Shown: positions 36,241-45,171 of the stretch, one piece after another
Layout: each line of letters opens with the position of its first letter
How positions within the stretch are numbered: the stretch's first letter is position 1
Origin: Ureibacillus yapensis
Lineage (GTDB): Bacteria > Bacillota > Bacilli > Bacillales_A > Planococcaceae
DNA length: 64,000 bases
NCBI RefSeq assembly: GCF_003515775.1
Contig: NZ_QWEI01000002.1
Coordinates: forward strand, 248,001-312,000
Direction of reading: 5' to 3'
The notes under the pieces: generated by a model
Databases searched by the model: none
What the model saw: the letters and a program-made list of their open reading frames with translations, nothing else
Told to the model about the DNA's origin: nothing
Position numbers and translations under genes: made by a program

Positions 36241-36262
36241 ATGAACATCTCTCCTCAATTGA

Positions 36263-36278
36263 TATTAAGCGCTTACAT
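36263..36278. promoter_or_regulatory. cre-like (CcpA) site between monooxygenase and MFS genes
   Basis: TATTAAGCGCTTACAT matches the cre consensus WTGNAARCGNWWWCAW at 14 of 16 positions in either orientation and contains the palindrome TAAGCGCTTA. It overlaps the monooxygenase stop codon, 23-38 bases upstream of the MFS start. Confidence 0.45.
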
Positions 36279-37811
36279 TTTTATAGAAAAAAACGTTTCC
36301 ATTAATTCAAGCTGATTCATTAAGTCTATAAGAGATTGTTCCAATTGATTGCTATCGGCTGCTGTATCGAAAATAAAATGATCCGGACGTACAATTACGA
36401 TAGCCGCGTTATGAACCGACATAAAATCAGCATACTTCCCATGAATGTCCCATTCTTTTGAAACCGTCATCATTTTAATGTTTAATAGATTGACAACTTT
36501 TTGAGTCACAGGTGTCAGTGATATTGGTTCAGCACTGTAGATGAACCATCCCCGGCCATACGCTTCGTCAAACAACTTTTCTTTACCCTTTACTGATACG
36601 ATCGATTGAATCATTCGTTTCCCGTTCAACACATTTTCCGGCAACTTTCTCAAGATTCCGTTAGTTAAAATTGGGAATTTAGGCATTGGGGGAACATTTC
36701 CGCTTTTAAAATTGGCATCCCTGACTTTGGCCTTTTGTCTATCTGTAATACAAATCATTTCGCCTAAAATAATGGCAATTCTAATATAGGTGGATACATG
36801 TTCTTTTCTTTCTTCCGTATAAGTTTGCAAAAGATTCAATGTTGATTGGCCTTTTAAAACATAATCCAGCTTCCAAGCCAAATTATCGGCATCCCGTATG
36901 CCTGCGCACATCCCCTGACCCAAAAATGGCGGCATTAAATGCGCTGCGTCTCCTGCAATCATAAAGCGGCCATCAACCCATTCATCCGCCCATAGCGCGC
37001 GGAAGGAGTACACGGCATAACGCTCCAAAATAGCTGTTTCTTTCGTCATATTCCATTCCTCAAGAAGTTTCCATACAAAGCTCTCATTATTGACCTCTTC
37101 TTTCGACTCTTGAGGCAGGATCATGAATTCCCAACGGCGTCGATTAGGTCCTCCCGAGACAACCGTCGTTGGACGATTCGGATCGCATAGCTGCATATTC
37201 ATTGGATGCCAAATTTTCTTCTCGTTAGGAATAATATCCACGACCAGCCAATCAAATGTAAATCCCATACTTGTTTGCGTTACATTCATCTGACTCCGGA
37301 TAAAACTATTTGCGCCATCCGCCCCGACAACAAATTGCGCAAATGCTTCATGCTCTCCATCATCCGAACGAACAACTAATCTCGTTCCATCCTCAAACTG
37401 TTCGGCCTTTATTACTTCATGCCCCATATATACTTCAATATTGGCATGAGCTAAACAATGATCTTGTAATAGCTTTTCCAGACTCGGTTGATTAAAGAAG
37501 TTACTGCTGGGCCAGCCGTAAATTAATTCTTCGGGGAAAGCAATTTCAAATAATTTTTCTTTATCAGCATTTAAAAATTGATAGTGATAATCTGTTAAGG
37601 GTTCAATAATTGATTGCAGTTCTTCGATAGATAAAACCGATTGTAAAATCCGTGCAACTTCATCATCAAAAACGACCGCTCTTGGTAAAGAATATACGTC
37701 CGGATATTTTTCAAAAAGTTGTACCTTCCAGCCCTTTTTTGCTAGTTTAAGAGCCAAGACTTTTCCTACCGGCCCTCCACCCACTATTGAAACATCCGCT
37801 TTATAGCTCAT
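36273..37811 (-). CDS. FAD-dependent aromatic-ring monooxygenase (MhpA/PheA-like)
   Basis: A 512-residue class A flavoprotein monooxygenase. FAD ADP-binding motif VSIVGGGPVGKVLALKLAKKG at the N-terminus, the DG motif region VVGADGANSFIR near residue 160, and the FAD ribityl-binding GDAAHLMPPFLGQGMCAGIRDA near residue 290. The sequence is of the 3-(3-hydroxyphenyl)propionate hydroxylase / phenol hydroxylase type, adding an ortho hydroxyl to a phenolic substrate with NAD(P)H and O2. The catechol product would suit the neighbouring extradiol-type dioxygenase. AGGAGG precedes ATG; it lies 13 bases after the dioxygenase gene. Confidence 0.88.
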   Translation of the reverse strand: MSYKADVSIVGGGPVGKVLALKLAKKGWKVQLFEKYPDVYSLPRAVVFDDEVARILQSVLSIEELQSIIEPLTDYHYQFLNADKEKLFEIAFPEELIYGWPSSNFFNQPSLEKLLQDHCLAHANIEVYMGHEVIKAEQFEDGTRLVVRSDDGEHEAFAQFVVGADGANSFIRSQMNVTQTSMGFTFDWLVVDIIPNEKKIWHPMNMQLCDPNRPTTVVSGGPNRRRWEFMILPQESKEEVNNESFVWKLLEEWNMTKETAILERYAVYSFRALWADEWVDGRFMIAGDAAHLMPPFLGQGMCAGIRDADNLAWKLDYVLKGQSTLNLLQTYTEERKEHVSTYIRIAIILGEMICITDRQKAKVRDANFKSGNVPPMPKFPILTNGILRKLPENVLNGKRMIQSIVSVKGKEKLFDEAYGRGWFIYSAEPISLTPVTQKVVNLLNIKMMTVSKEWDIHGKYADFMSVHNAAIVIVRPDHFIFDTAADSNQLEQSLIDLMNQLELMETFFSIKM

Positions 37812-37824
37812 ATTATGCCTCCTA

Positions 37825-38742
37825 TCATATCAAGTTTGCTATTGGCCGATCTTCTTTCCATTCTTCAATCGAAGGTAACGCGAAAGCATATTCCGTTCCC
37901 CAATAATCCAATGAATCCCATTTTTTCGGCCGTTGAGGCAAGTCTTTATGCCAAGGTTTCGGTTCCATGATATTAAGCTCAGGGATATACTTATCCATAT
38001 CTGTATAAAATTCAATGACATGTTGATCGGGGTCAAAATGATAGGAGGCAATATTGTGACCGGCTGTATGACGCTGCGGACCCCATAATGTTGGAATTTC
38101 ATGCATGGCTAAAATATCCGAACTCTTAAACTGATGTGCAGCACTTCTCAGCTCGAATGCAATATGATGCATATACGACTTTTTCCCCTGTACGATATTC
38201 AGAGTATGATGATCTTCATTGCAGGTTAAGAAGTTCGCTACATCCCAAATCCAATCCGTTTCCTTGAATCCCAAAATTTCACGATAAAAGTCCACAGTTG
38301 TTTTGGCATTTTTTGCACTTAAAGCGATGTGGCCAAGTTTATTTGGAACGATACCATGATTTCCAAAACCAGGTGCACTATAATTAATTTCATGGTAGAG
38401 TTGCACTAGATTTCCATCCGGATCTGTAAATTGTATTTGTTCGGCAATACCCGGCTGCGCATCATGTAAAATCTCGCTGGCAATGCCTTTTTCTTTTAAG
38501 AAGGACCGGATTTGTTGCAATGAATTCAATCTATTTACCTGCCAGCCTATTGCATCAAGATAACTGTGATTACTAGCCTTAAGGATTATATTATGGTGCT
38601 CCAGCCCATTGCTTATATAGGCTGTTCCATCATCCGCCCGGTCAACTAACACACACCCCAGAACATTCGTATAATATTCAATCATTGCTTCAACATCTTT
38701 CGTTTGAAACGAGGCATATCCTAAACGATAAACAGGAATCAT
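37825..38742 (-). CDS. Extradiol ring-cleavage dioxygenase, VOC superfamily
   Basis: A 305-residue two-domain vicinal-oxygen-chelate protein of the catechol 2,3-dioxygenase type. The second domain carries the iron-ligand pattern: His in KLGHIALSAK (near residue 148), His in MHHIAFEL (near 210) and Glu in HVIEFYTDMD (near 260). The catalytic His/Tyr region HTAGHNIASYHFDPD is also present. These residues point to an active type I extradiol enzyme cleaving a catechol next to its hydroxyls. It lies between the FAH-family hydrolase (14 bases upstream) and the monooxygenase. Ring substrate unknown. Confidence 0.85.
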   Translation of the reverse strand: MIPVYRLGYASFQTKDVEAMIEYYTNVLGCVLVDRADDGTAYISNGLEHHNIILKASNHSYLDAIGWQVNRLNSLQQIRSFLKEKGIASEILHDAQPGIAEQIQFTDPDGNLVQLYHEINYSAPGFGNHGIVPNKLGHIALSAKNAKTTVDFYREILGFKETDWIWDVANFLTCNEDHHTLNIVQGKKSYMHHIAFELRSAAHQFKSSDILAMHEIPTLWGPQRHTAGHNIASYHFDPDQHVIEFYTDMDKYIPELNIMEPKPWHKDLPQRPKKWDSLDYWGTEYAFALPSIEEWKEDRPIANLI

Positions 38743-38756
38743 CCTAACTTCCTCCT

Positions 38757-39722
38757 TTAATAAGCCACTTTTGCCGAGTGAACAATTTTATTTTCCTGCA
38801 CGCCCAAGTCAATTGCTCCATCGATGCTCTTAATCGTCAATCGAACATGATCGCCATCTTGCAAGTAACCTCTTTCTTGCTGAGATTGTACAAAATACTT
38901 CACTTTTTCATCATGAGACATCGAAGGATTATTCAACCCTTTAAAAATTTCGGCATTCAAATGTAATCCCACCCCACCTGTTGTACCTGTCAAGATTAAA
39001 TCACCGGTACGCAAGTTGAAAATTTCCGACATTTCTTCTAACGTTTCTGCTGGCTTATAGAGCAATTGATCGGAGGTTGCTAACTGTCTGCACTCGCCGT
39101 TCACATCTAATTGAAGTTCTAACTGATGAATATAGCAGATTTCATCTGGTTCAATTAAATAGATAAATGGCCCGACTGGACAGAATGTGCGATAGCTTTT
39201 ACCTTTAAACCATTGCATCTCAAGAATTTGGACGTCTCTTGCAGAGATGTCATTTGTTATAACAAACCCAGCAACATAATCTGCTAGATTGTCATCCGTA
39301 ATACTTTGTGGTTCGTAAATGTCGCGTTTCATAATCAATCCGAGTTCGATTTCATAGTCCAATAACTGAACATTGGCTGGACATATAATCTCTGCATCTG
39401 ACGAAGTTAGAGAACTGCTTGCCTTTGTGAACAATAAATTATAAGGAGGTTTTACCGCCTCCAATCCGCTTTCCTCACGATGCGTACTATAATTTGCCCC
39501 TTGGCAGATAATTTGTGCATCCTCCGTTACGGGGGAAAGAAGCTTTACCTCTTCAATTTTAATCGTTGCCATTTCTTCTTTCGCTTGTTTGATTGCTTCG
39601 TGACCTTTCTCCAATAACGCTCGTAATGTAGGGAAATTGCCACCAATCAAGGATATTCCATCGTTGTATACCCCCCATTTTGCAAGGCCTTCATGTTCAA
39701 ATCGTATAATCTTTGTACCCAT
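38757..39722 (-). CDS. Fumarylacetoacetate hydrolase family protein
   Basis: A 321-residue FAH-superfamily enzyme. Visible are the N-terminal variable domain (residues 1-75), the metal site Glu pair in DYEIELGLIMKRDI (near residue 140), GFVITNDISARDVQ (near 165) and NLRTGDLILTGTTGGVG (near 255). Family members hydrolyse, decarboxylate or isomerise acylpyruvate-type products of ring cleavage. Here it follows an extradiol-type enzyme and a hydroxylase, so it probably acts on the ring-fission product. The ATG at 39722 has GGAGGA upstream; the frame is open 20 codons further without a ribosome site. First gene of the ring-cleavage operon. Confidence 0.88.
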   Translation of the reverse strand: MGTKIIRFEHEGLAKWGVYNDGISLIGGNFPTLRALLEKGHEAIKQAKEEMATIKIEEVKLLSPVTEDAQIICQGANYSTHREESGLEAVKPPYNLLFTKASSSLTSSDAEIICPANVQLLDYEIELGLIMKRDIYEPQSITDDNLADYVAGFVITNDISARDVQILEMQWFKGKSYRTFCPVGPFIYLIEPDEICYIHQLELQLDVNGECRQLATSDQLLYKPAETLEEMSEIFNLRTGDLILTGTTGGVGLHLNAEIFKGLNNPSMSHDEKVKYFVQSQQERGYLQDGDHVRLTIKSIDGAIDLGVQENKIVHSAKVAY

Positions 39723-39836
39723 ATATAATTCCTCCTCTTCGGTATTCGTCTTAAGTCTTTTTGTTTTTCTCAGGGTTCCCACCTATTTTAAAACCTGCCT
39801 CCTCTTCCGGTAATGTGACTTGCTTATAAATAGTTT

Positions 39837-39851
39837 AATTTTCTGAATATT
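39837..39851. promoter_or_regulatory. CodY box in the divergent promoter region of the ring-cleavage module
   Basis: AATTTTCTGAATATT matches the CodY consensus AATTTTCWGAAAATT at 14 of 15 positions. It lies 115 bases upstream of the FAH-family gene and 181 bases upstream of the divergent PucR-type gene. The rest of this 309-base gap is AT-rich; no other operator was recognised. Confidence 0.5.
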
Positions 39852-40031
39852 AGAAATAAAGTGATGCAAGAAACAAAAATAATTTCATATTATAAGAAAA
39901 ATTGTGTATTATTAACAAAAAACATATGATTATAGAGAAAGAGTCAAAGTCAAAGTTAATTTTTAAACAACCAAGGATCAATTGGATCATTTTTATATCT
40001 CTTGGACTAATCAACCACTGGGGGGAGAAGA

Positions 40032-41786
40032 TTGTTAGTCAATCAGGAAACACATGCAACTTTGCAAAGATTTTCAAAACAATTACTTTCAGCTCAAAAC
40101 AATCAACAAGTATTTCTGGCACTGCACCACTGCCTAAACCCTTTACCGTTCAAAATAGAATTTGGTGTTATGCAGAGGCAAAAGGATCAATCGCAATACC
40201 ACTTTTTATACGGTCAACCAGATTTGCAGCAAAATAGTTGGTTTGATTTTTCTCTTTTTTCTTCTAATTTGGAACTCAATTCACTCGTCTTTTTGGCTGA
40301 TATGGAAAATCCACGTGTCTGCGTTTATCGATTTCCCTTTATGAATAATGAGTTTTTCTTTATTTTTGTTTTTCATGAATGTTCTAGTGAGCTGCCAAAT
40401 TATCTACTGGCCCTTCTGGAACTTGCTACACTTGCGTTGCAAAACCTTCACACCAATTTCTTAATGCAACGGCAAAATGATTCCCTGCACCTCCTTGTGC
40501 AAATGAATGAACTTACGGGACTTTTACCACTTAGACAAGCAATGGAAGAAGCCGTTGTCAATTTTGGAAAGTTGCTGGGGGATGCGAGAATCGGCATTAT
40601 GCTGTTCGACGAGTCGACTTCTGAACTCGTGCTGCAAAAACCAGCGTTTGGTCATTGGGAAGAATCACTTATAAATATGTACCGTATTCCTTTAAACCGT
40701 GGGGGAAATGCAGTGCAAGTTTTTTTAACCGGGGAAGCAACATTGACGAATAATGTATACACCGAAGATAATTACTTAATTGAATATGTCAAGTTATTTG
40801 GTCATGATGTTGCGATTATGACGGTTCCATTAGCTGTAAGAAACAGAAGAATCGGCGTGATACATGTAGGAAAATCCACCGGCACTTTTTCCGGAGATGA
40901 TTTACAATATTTCTCGCAATTATCAAAGCATCTAGGGGTTATTATTGAAGGTGCTCTCAAGATGGACAACAAACTATTACAACAATTTAAACGGCAGGAT
41001 GTAGAATCTTTTATATGCAACCGCTTAATTCAGGACATATTAAAAGGAAATTTGGAAGATGAACACTATTGGTTCGAATACGGACACCTATTGCGGTTGC
41101 CCGTTGAACGGCCATTTAACACAATTTCTTTAACATTTTATACATCAAATTTACTGCCAATTACCTTAACCAAGTATGAAAAAATAATCTATCAAACCAT
41201 CCGTAATTACTTTCCTATTTGCGGAATCTTAAATAATGAAGACAAGGTATATCTAATCATGACTTATCAAGAGAGCATAAATTTTAGGAAAATGCTTGTG
41301 TCACTTATTGAGTCCTTTGAGACGACCTTAACAAACCTGCTAAAAACAAAAGTTAAAGGAGCGGCTGGCATCGGCAGTGTGGCCAAAACACTGAAGGATA
41401 TTTCTCTGTCCCATAAACGCGCAAATGTTGTGCTTAAATATGCACGTTTCTCTCCTAATCATATTTCTGTTTATCATGAAACAGCAGCGTGGAGCATGTT
41501 AGCCGAAGTGGCAATAAACCAGCCGGATATTGCCAAACAATTTGTTGCTACACATTTAAAGGAAGTGCATCAATTAAAGCCAGAACTGCAAGAAACCTTG
41601 GAATGCTATTTATTAAACGAACGGCGAATGAAAAAAACAGCGGAAGTTTTATTTATTCATCCGAATACATTGAAATTTCGAATTGAAAAAATTGAAAGTG
41701 AGTTAGAGATCGATTTGGAGGATTTTGAACAACGTTTGAACTTAATCGCCTCCTTTCGACTTGAAAAACTTCTGCAAAGTGTATAA
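40032..41786 (+). CDS. PucR/CdaR-type transcriptional regulator with GAF domain, module 2
   Basis: A 584-residue regulator. A GAF domain occupies about residues 155-315 (MNELTGLLPLRQAMEEAVVN through RNRRIGVIHVGKSTGTFSGD). A CdaR-like region follows, and the C-terminal PucR helix-turn-helix has KKTAEVLFIHPNTLKFRIEK. The proposed start is TTG at 40032, five bases after a GGGGGA run. It is divergent from the FAH-dioxygenase-monooxygenase-MFS operon, the usual place for a pathway-specific activator. The helix-turn-helix is clearly related to that of the regulator at 33.0-34.8 kb, and the two proteins differ in length by one residue. Confidence 0.86.
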   Translation: MLVNQETHATLQRFSKQLLSAQNNQQVFLALHHCLNPLPFKIEFGVMQRQKDQSQYHFLYGQPDLQQNSWFDFSLFSSNLELNSLVFLADMENPRVCVYRFPFMNNEFFFIFVFHECSSELPNYLLALLELATLALQNLHTNFLMQRQNDSLHLLVQMNELTGLLPLRQAMEEAVVNFGKLLGDARIGIMLFDESTSELVLQKPAFGHWEESLINMYRIPLNRGGNAVQVFLTGEATLTNNVYTEDNYLIEYVKLFGHDVAIMTVPLAVRNRRIGVIHVGKSTGTFSGDDLQYFSQLSKHLGVIIEGALKMDNKLLQQFKRQDVESFICNRLIQDILKGNLEDEHYWFEYGHLLRLPVERPFNTISLTFYTSNLLPITLTKYEKIIYQTIRNYFPICGILNNEDKVYLIMTYQESINFRKMLVSLIESFETTLTNLLKTKVKGAAGIGSVAKTLKDISLSHKRANVVLKYARFSPNHISVYHETAAWSMLAEVAINQPDIAKQFVATHLKEVHQLKPELQETLECYLLNERRMKKTAEVLFIHPNTLKFRIEKIESELEIDLEDFEQRLNLIASFRLEKLLQSV

Positions 41787-41817
41787 AGTCGAATCCTTGA
41801 ACTTTAACGTAAAAAAA

Positions 41818-41890
41818 CGACACCAGCTTCTTTGGAAGAATACCGGTTGACTAAACCAGTTATCCAAAGAAAGGTGTCGCAATTTTTTTG
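41818..41890. terminator. Bidirectional terminator between regulator and exporter genes
   Basis: A 62-base compound hairpin: CGACACC/GGTGTCG outer stem, TTCTTTGG/CCAAAGAA next, and an ACCGGTT/AACCAGT inner stem. It is flanked by AAAAAAA on the left and AATTTTTTT on the right. It covers the last six codons and stop of the exporter gene. Confidence 0.85.
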
Positions 41891-43071
41891 AATAGTAGCC
41901 ACCCCACTAGTGAAATCAGGGAGCAGACCATCGCCATGATTCCCAGCCCACTTATAAAATTAGGCCATGGCAATGTACCCAGTACCATTCCGAATGATCC
42001 CATTAATGTAAAGCCAAAATTAATCAGTGATGCAGCGGATCCAGTGTCCGAGTTTTGCTGGTTCAGCAATGTGTTGATTGCCAACGGACGTATCATGCTG
42101 GTAACGAAGGAAAATGGAATAAAGGATAGCAGCAATGCAATAGGTGCCAATTTTCCAAACAGCACCACGGCAACTCCGCTCAATAAGCAGAGGACAAAGC
42201 CGACAGTAAAAATGGAGGAAATCGGAAATTTATCGCCCAGCCTAATTGAAAGAATAGGGCCCAACATCAAGACAGCCGCATTTATGGCAAAATAAATGCT
42301 AAATCCGGACTCTGATAGATTAAAAAAGTCGATATAAATATAGGAACTTACCGCGATATATGCCATAAACACAGTGGATTGCAATGCGACAATCAATAAT
42401 AAACTAATGAATATTTTATTTTTGCCAACTACAAACAATCTCCCTATACTTCCAATTACTTTCCCTTGAAAACGGTCTTCAGGTGGCAGCGCTTCTTTCA
42501 TAAAGAGAGCAGCAACAAAACAACAAAAGCCAATTGCCGCCAAAATCCAAAACGTTACGCGCCATGAAGAAACCTCAATAACAAATGCCCCGATAATTGG
42601 CGCCAAGACAGGAGCCAGCATGGCCAGGGATTGAATCGTTGCCAGGATGACTCTGCGGTTGCGTCCATCAAAAAAGTCTTTCACAAGAGCCGTAGAAACT
42701 GCCACCATGCATCCCGCACCAAGCGCCTCAATAATCCGAAATGCAATCAGCTGCCAAATCGAACTCGCAATTGCACATAGCCCGCTTGAAACGGAATAAA
42801 TCAACAGACCGGTAAGAAGGACTTTTTTTCGCCCATATTTATCACTCAAAGGACCAAAGAAAAGCATGCCAATCCCAAAAAAAAAGAAAAAACCAACCAG
42901 AGTAAAGTTCAGAACCCCCGCGCTTGTATAGAACACTTCTGTCATCGTTGGGATTGCTGGCAAGTACATATCTGTTGAAAGCGGCGCGGTCATATTCAGT
43001 ATGGTAATCAGCATGATTAAACCTGTCTTTTTCAAATGATCCTTTTCTGCAGCTACAGTTGATGAAACCAA
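41860..43071 (-). CDS. Bcr/CflA family drug-resistance MFS transporter
   Basis: A 403-residue twelve-helix exporter. The helix 1 stretch APLSTDMYLPAIPTM, motif A (GPLSDKYGRKKVLLTG) and motif C (LAMLAPVLAPIIGAFV) are diagnostic of the DHA1 Bcr/CflA subfamily of drug or metabolite:proton antiporters. The proposed start is TTG at 43071 after AAGGGGA. It converges on the second PucR-type regulator. It may export a toxic intermediate of the adjacent ring-cleavage pathway or act as a general drug pump; the sequence does not decide. Confidence 0.9.
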   Translation of the reverse strand: MVSSTVAAEKDHLKKTGLIMLITILNMTAPLSTDMYLPAIPTMTEVFYTSAGVLNFTLVGFFFFFGIGMLFFGPLSDKYGRKKVLLTGLLIYSVSSGLCAIASSIWQLIAFRIIEALGAGCMVAVSTALVKDFFDGRNRRVILATIQSLAMLAPVLAPIIGAFVIEVSSWRVTFWILAAIGFCCFVAALFMKEALPPEDRFQGKVIGSIGRLFVVGKNKIFISLLLIVALQSTVFMAYIAVSSYIYIDFFNLSESGFSIYFAINAAVLMLGPILSIRLGDKFPISSIFTVGFVLCLLSGVAVVLFGKLAPIALLLSFIPFSFVTSMIRPLAINTLLNQQNSDTGSAASLINFGFTLMGSFGMVLGTLPWPNFISGLGIMAMVCSLISLVGWLLFKKIATPFFG

Positions 43072-43241
43072 AACTAAATCCCCTTCCTTTTGACTCCGAC
43101 TTTCCCACTTGAAGCTAATAACTGAATGAAATTTATCTATATTAATAATAACAATAAAAATTTATTTAATGTTAAAGAATTTTCATTCGAATTTATACGA
43201 AAATTTATACATTATGAGTAGTTCTTTTATTAATAGTGGTG

Positions 43242-43265
43242 GTTCACTGTCTCTTGCCTGGGTAT
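43242..43265 (+). promoter_or_regulatory. Possible sigma-B-like promoter of the erythromycin esterase family gene
   Basis: GTTCAC and a perfect GGGTAT are 12 bases apart, about 30 bases upstream of the ATG. The -10 fits the general-stress consensus, but the -35 matches only in part. No sigma-B gene is in the window. Confidence 0.3.
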
Positions 43266-43293
43266 CCTAAAGTTGAGAGGAGAAGATGCATAG

Positions 43294-44541
43294 ATGCCAC
43301 GAAAATTGATAAATGCCATTAAAGAGCACTCCCTGCCATTAAACGATCAAAGCCTGGACCGTATAATCGAAGCGATCGGCAATGCACGAATCGTCATGAT
43401 TGGTGAAGCATCGCATGGTACATCGGAGTTTTATACAATCCGCGCGGAGCTTTCAAAAAAGTTGATTGAAGAAAAAGGCTTTAATGTTATTGCTGTTGAG
43501 GGAGACTGGCCATCAGCCCAAGCAGTGAATCGTTATGTAAAAGGCTATGGCGAAGAACCTGATTCAGCAAGAGAGCTACTGTTAAAATCCTTTCACCGCT
43601 GGCCTTCTTGGATGTGGGCAAATGAAGAGATCGAATCTTTTTTGGAATGGTTAAAGAAGAAAAACACATCATTGGACAAAAAGGTCGGATTTTATGGAAT
43701 TGATTTGTATAGCCTTTACGAATCGATTGACGAAGTACTGAATTTTTTGTCCGAAAACCCAAAGTACAATGTAGACTTGGAACACGCAAGGAAAGCTTTT
43801 TCCTGCTTTGAACCCTATAACAGGATGCCGGAGCATTATTCCCTTTCCGCCGCTCATTTTACGGATGAATGCATCCATGAGGTATCCAGTTTGTTAAAGT
43901 CCCTCCGAAGCAATGAAGAACGGTATCCCGACAAATATGAGGAAGATTTAAATGTGATTATGAATGCGCTTGTTGCCAAAAATGCGGAAGCTTATTATCG
44001 GGAAATGATGAAGGATGCAAATTCATGGAATACACGGGATGAGCACATGGTTGAAGCCATTAATGAATTAGCCAATTATCATGGCGAGGATGCCAAAATC
44101 ATCATTTGGGAACATAACACCCATATCGGGGATGCTTCCGAAACGAGCATGAAGAACGAACAAATGATTAACGTCGGTCAACTTATCAGGGAACAATATG
44201 GCAAGGACAACACATTTGCCGTGGGATTTGGGACGTATCAAGGTACAGTGATTGCGTCGGACCGATGGGGTGACCCTTTGCAAGTCATGGAAGTTCCTGC
44301 TTCAAAACTAAATACTTGGGAAGGACAGCTTCATGCGGCTAGCCAGGAAGATCAGGTCCTGCTATTTACCAATGAAAATCGGGAATTATTCAATGATTGG
44401 ATTGGCCACCGCGCGATTGGTGTCGTTTATCATCCGGAATACGAAGCGTTTGGAAATTATGTTCCTTCCAGAGTCGGCAGCAGATATGATGCCTTCATAT
44501 TTATTAATCATTCGAATGCACTAAGACCATTAAAAGAGTAA
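43294..44541 (+). CDS. Erythromycin esterase family protein
   Basis: A 415-residue member of the erythromycin esterase (EreA/EreC-like) superfamily. The conserved N-terminal active-site block MIGEASHGTSEFY (Glu and His near residues 34 and 37) is followed by IAVEGDWPSAQAVNRYV (Glu near 67), and WEHNTHIGDAS (near 273) completes the known pattern. Only a few members hydrolyse macrolides; many chromosomal ones have no proven substrate, so resistance should not be assumed. GAGGAGA lies upstream of the ATG. Single-gene unit with its own terminator. Confidence 0.88.
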   Translation: MPRKLINAIKEHSLPLNDQSLDRIIEAIGNARIVMIGEASHGTSEFYTIRAELSKKLIEEKGFNVIAVEGDWPSAQAVNRYVKGYGEEPDSARELLLKSFHRWPSWMWANEEIESFLEWLKKKNTSLDKKVGFYGIDLYSLYESIDEVLNFLSENPKYNVDLEHARKAFSCFEPYNRMPEHYSLSAAHFTDECIHEVSSLLKSLRSNEERYPDKYEEDLNVIMNALVAKNAEAYYREMMKDANSWNTRDEHMVEAINELANYHGEDAKIIIWEHNTHIGDASETSMKNEQMINVGQLIREQYGKDNTFAVGFGTYQGTVIASDRWGDPLQVMEVPASKLNTWEGQLHAASQEDQVLLFTNENRELFNDWIGHRAIGVVYHPEYEAFGNYVPSRVGSRYDAFIFINHSNALRPLKE

Positions 44542-44572
44542 GCCGTTCGATTTTTTCGCACGGCTTTTCTTA
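44541..44572 (+). terminator. Terminator of the erythromycin esterase family gene
   Basis: AGCCGT/ACGGCT stem (44541-44546 and 44560-44565) immediately after the stop codon, followed by TTTCTT. Confidence 0.75.
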
Positions 44573-44607
44573 TGTTGGCAATTAATCCTATGCAGCTTAT
44601 CCATCAT

Positions 44608-45024
44608 TTAGTGATAACGAAACCATGCAGACCATTTATTGTTTGCATCTTTAGCAATAAACAGCTCTCCAAGGGACGCACTTTGTGCCGGAAGAAGCCT
44701 TGGAAACCTCAATCTTACAAACCAAGAATGCTCCGCAACCTTTTTGCCGCAAAAATTTATCGCCATGTGGTAATAAACTTCTTCATGACCTATAAGGCGT
44801 GGCATTGGTTCTATGACCTCAATTTTCCACTCTTTATAATCCAGGCTGGAACCATAAACTTTTGGAATAAGTTCATTTAAGACCTCAATCAGGTTGTCCT
44901 TATCTTTTACGCTTGTCTCCATAAGACTTTCGGGATTTGGACAATTTGGCGTTAGGCTGTTCCCTGATACGACCCCAGGAAATGTAAACGCAATCAGAAT
45001 GAACAACATTGCTATTTTCTTCAT
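44608..45024 (-). CDS. Hypothetical secreted protein
   Basis: A 138-residue protein with a clear signal peptide (MKKIAMLFILIAFTFPGVVS, cleavage probably after Ser-Gly near residue 21-22). The mature part of about 116 residues has three cysteines or fewer and a Trp-rich end (HSWFVRLRFPRLLP, NNKWSAWFRYH). It resembles small secreted Bacillales proteins that accompany stress or cell-surface genes, but no family was recognised. The ATG at 45024 follows GAGGTG by six bases; a GTG three codons earlier is an alternative. It converges on the esterase-family gene. Confidence 0.6.
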   Translation of the reverse strand: MKKIAMLFILIAFTFPGVVSGNSLTPNCPNPESLMETSVKDKDNLIEVLNELIPKVYGSSLDYKEWKIEVIEPMPRLIGHEEVYYHMAINFCGKKVAEHSWFVRLRFPRLLPAQSASLGELFIAKDANNKWSAWFRYH

Positions 45025-45171
45025 TTTCTTCACCTCACCTTATTGTGAGTCAGTTCATGTTTTATATGAATGTAAAAGATTCAAGTGATCGAACATTTAA
45101 ATTGGAATAAAATTACTATTATCCATCCAACTTTTTCCTTATGATAAGAATAAAAGTATAAGGGGAAAAAA

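Noticed and set aside
43294-44541. Macrolide resistance gene
   Set aside because: Only family membership is supported; most chromosomal homologues have no shown activity on erythromycin.
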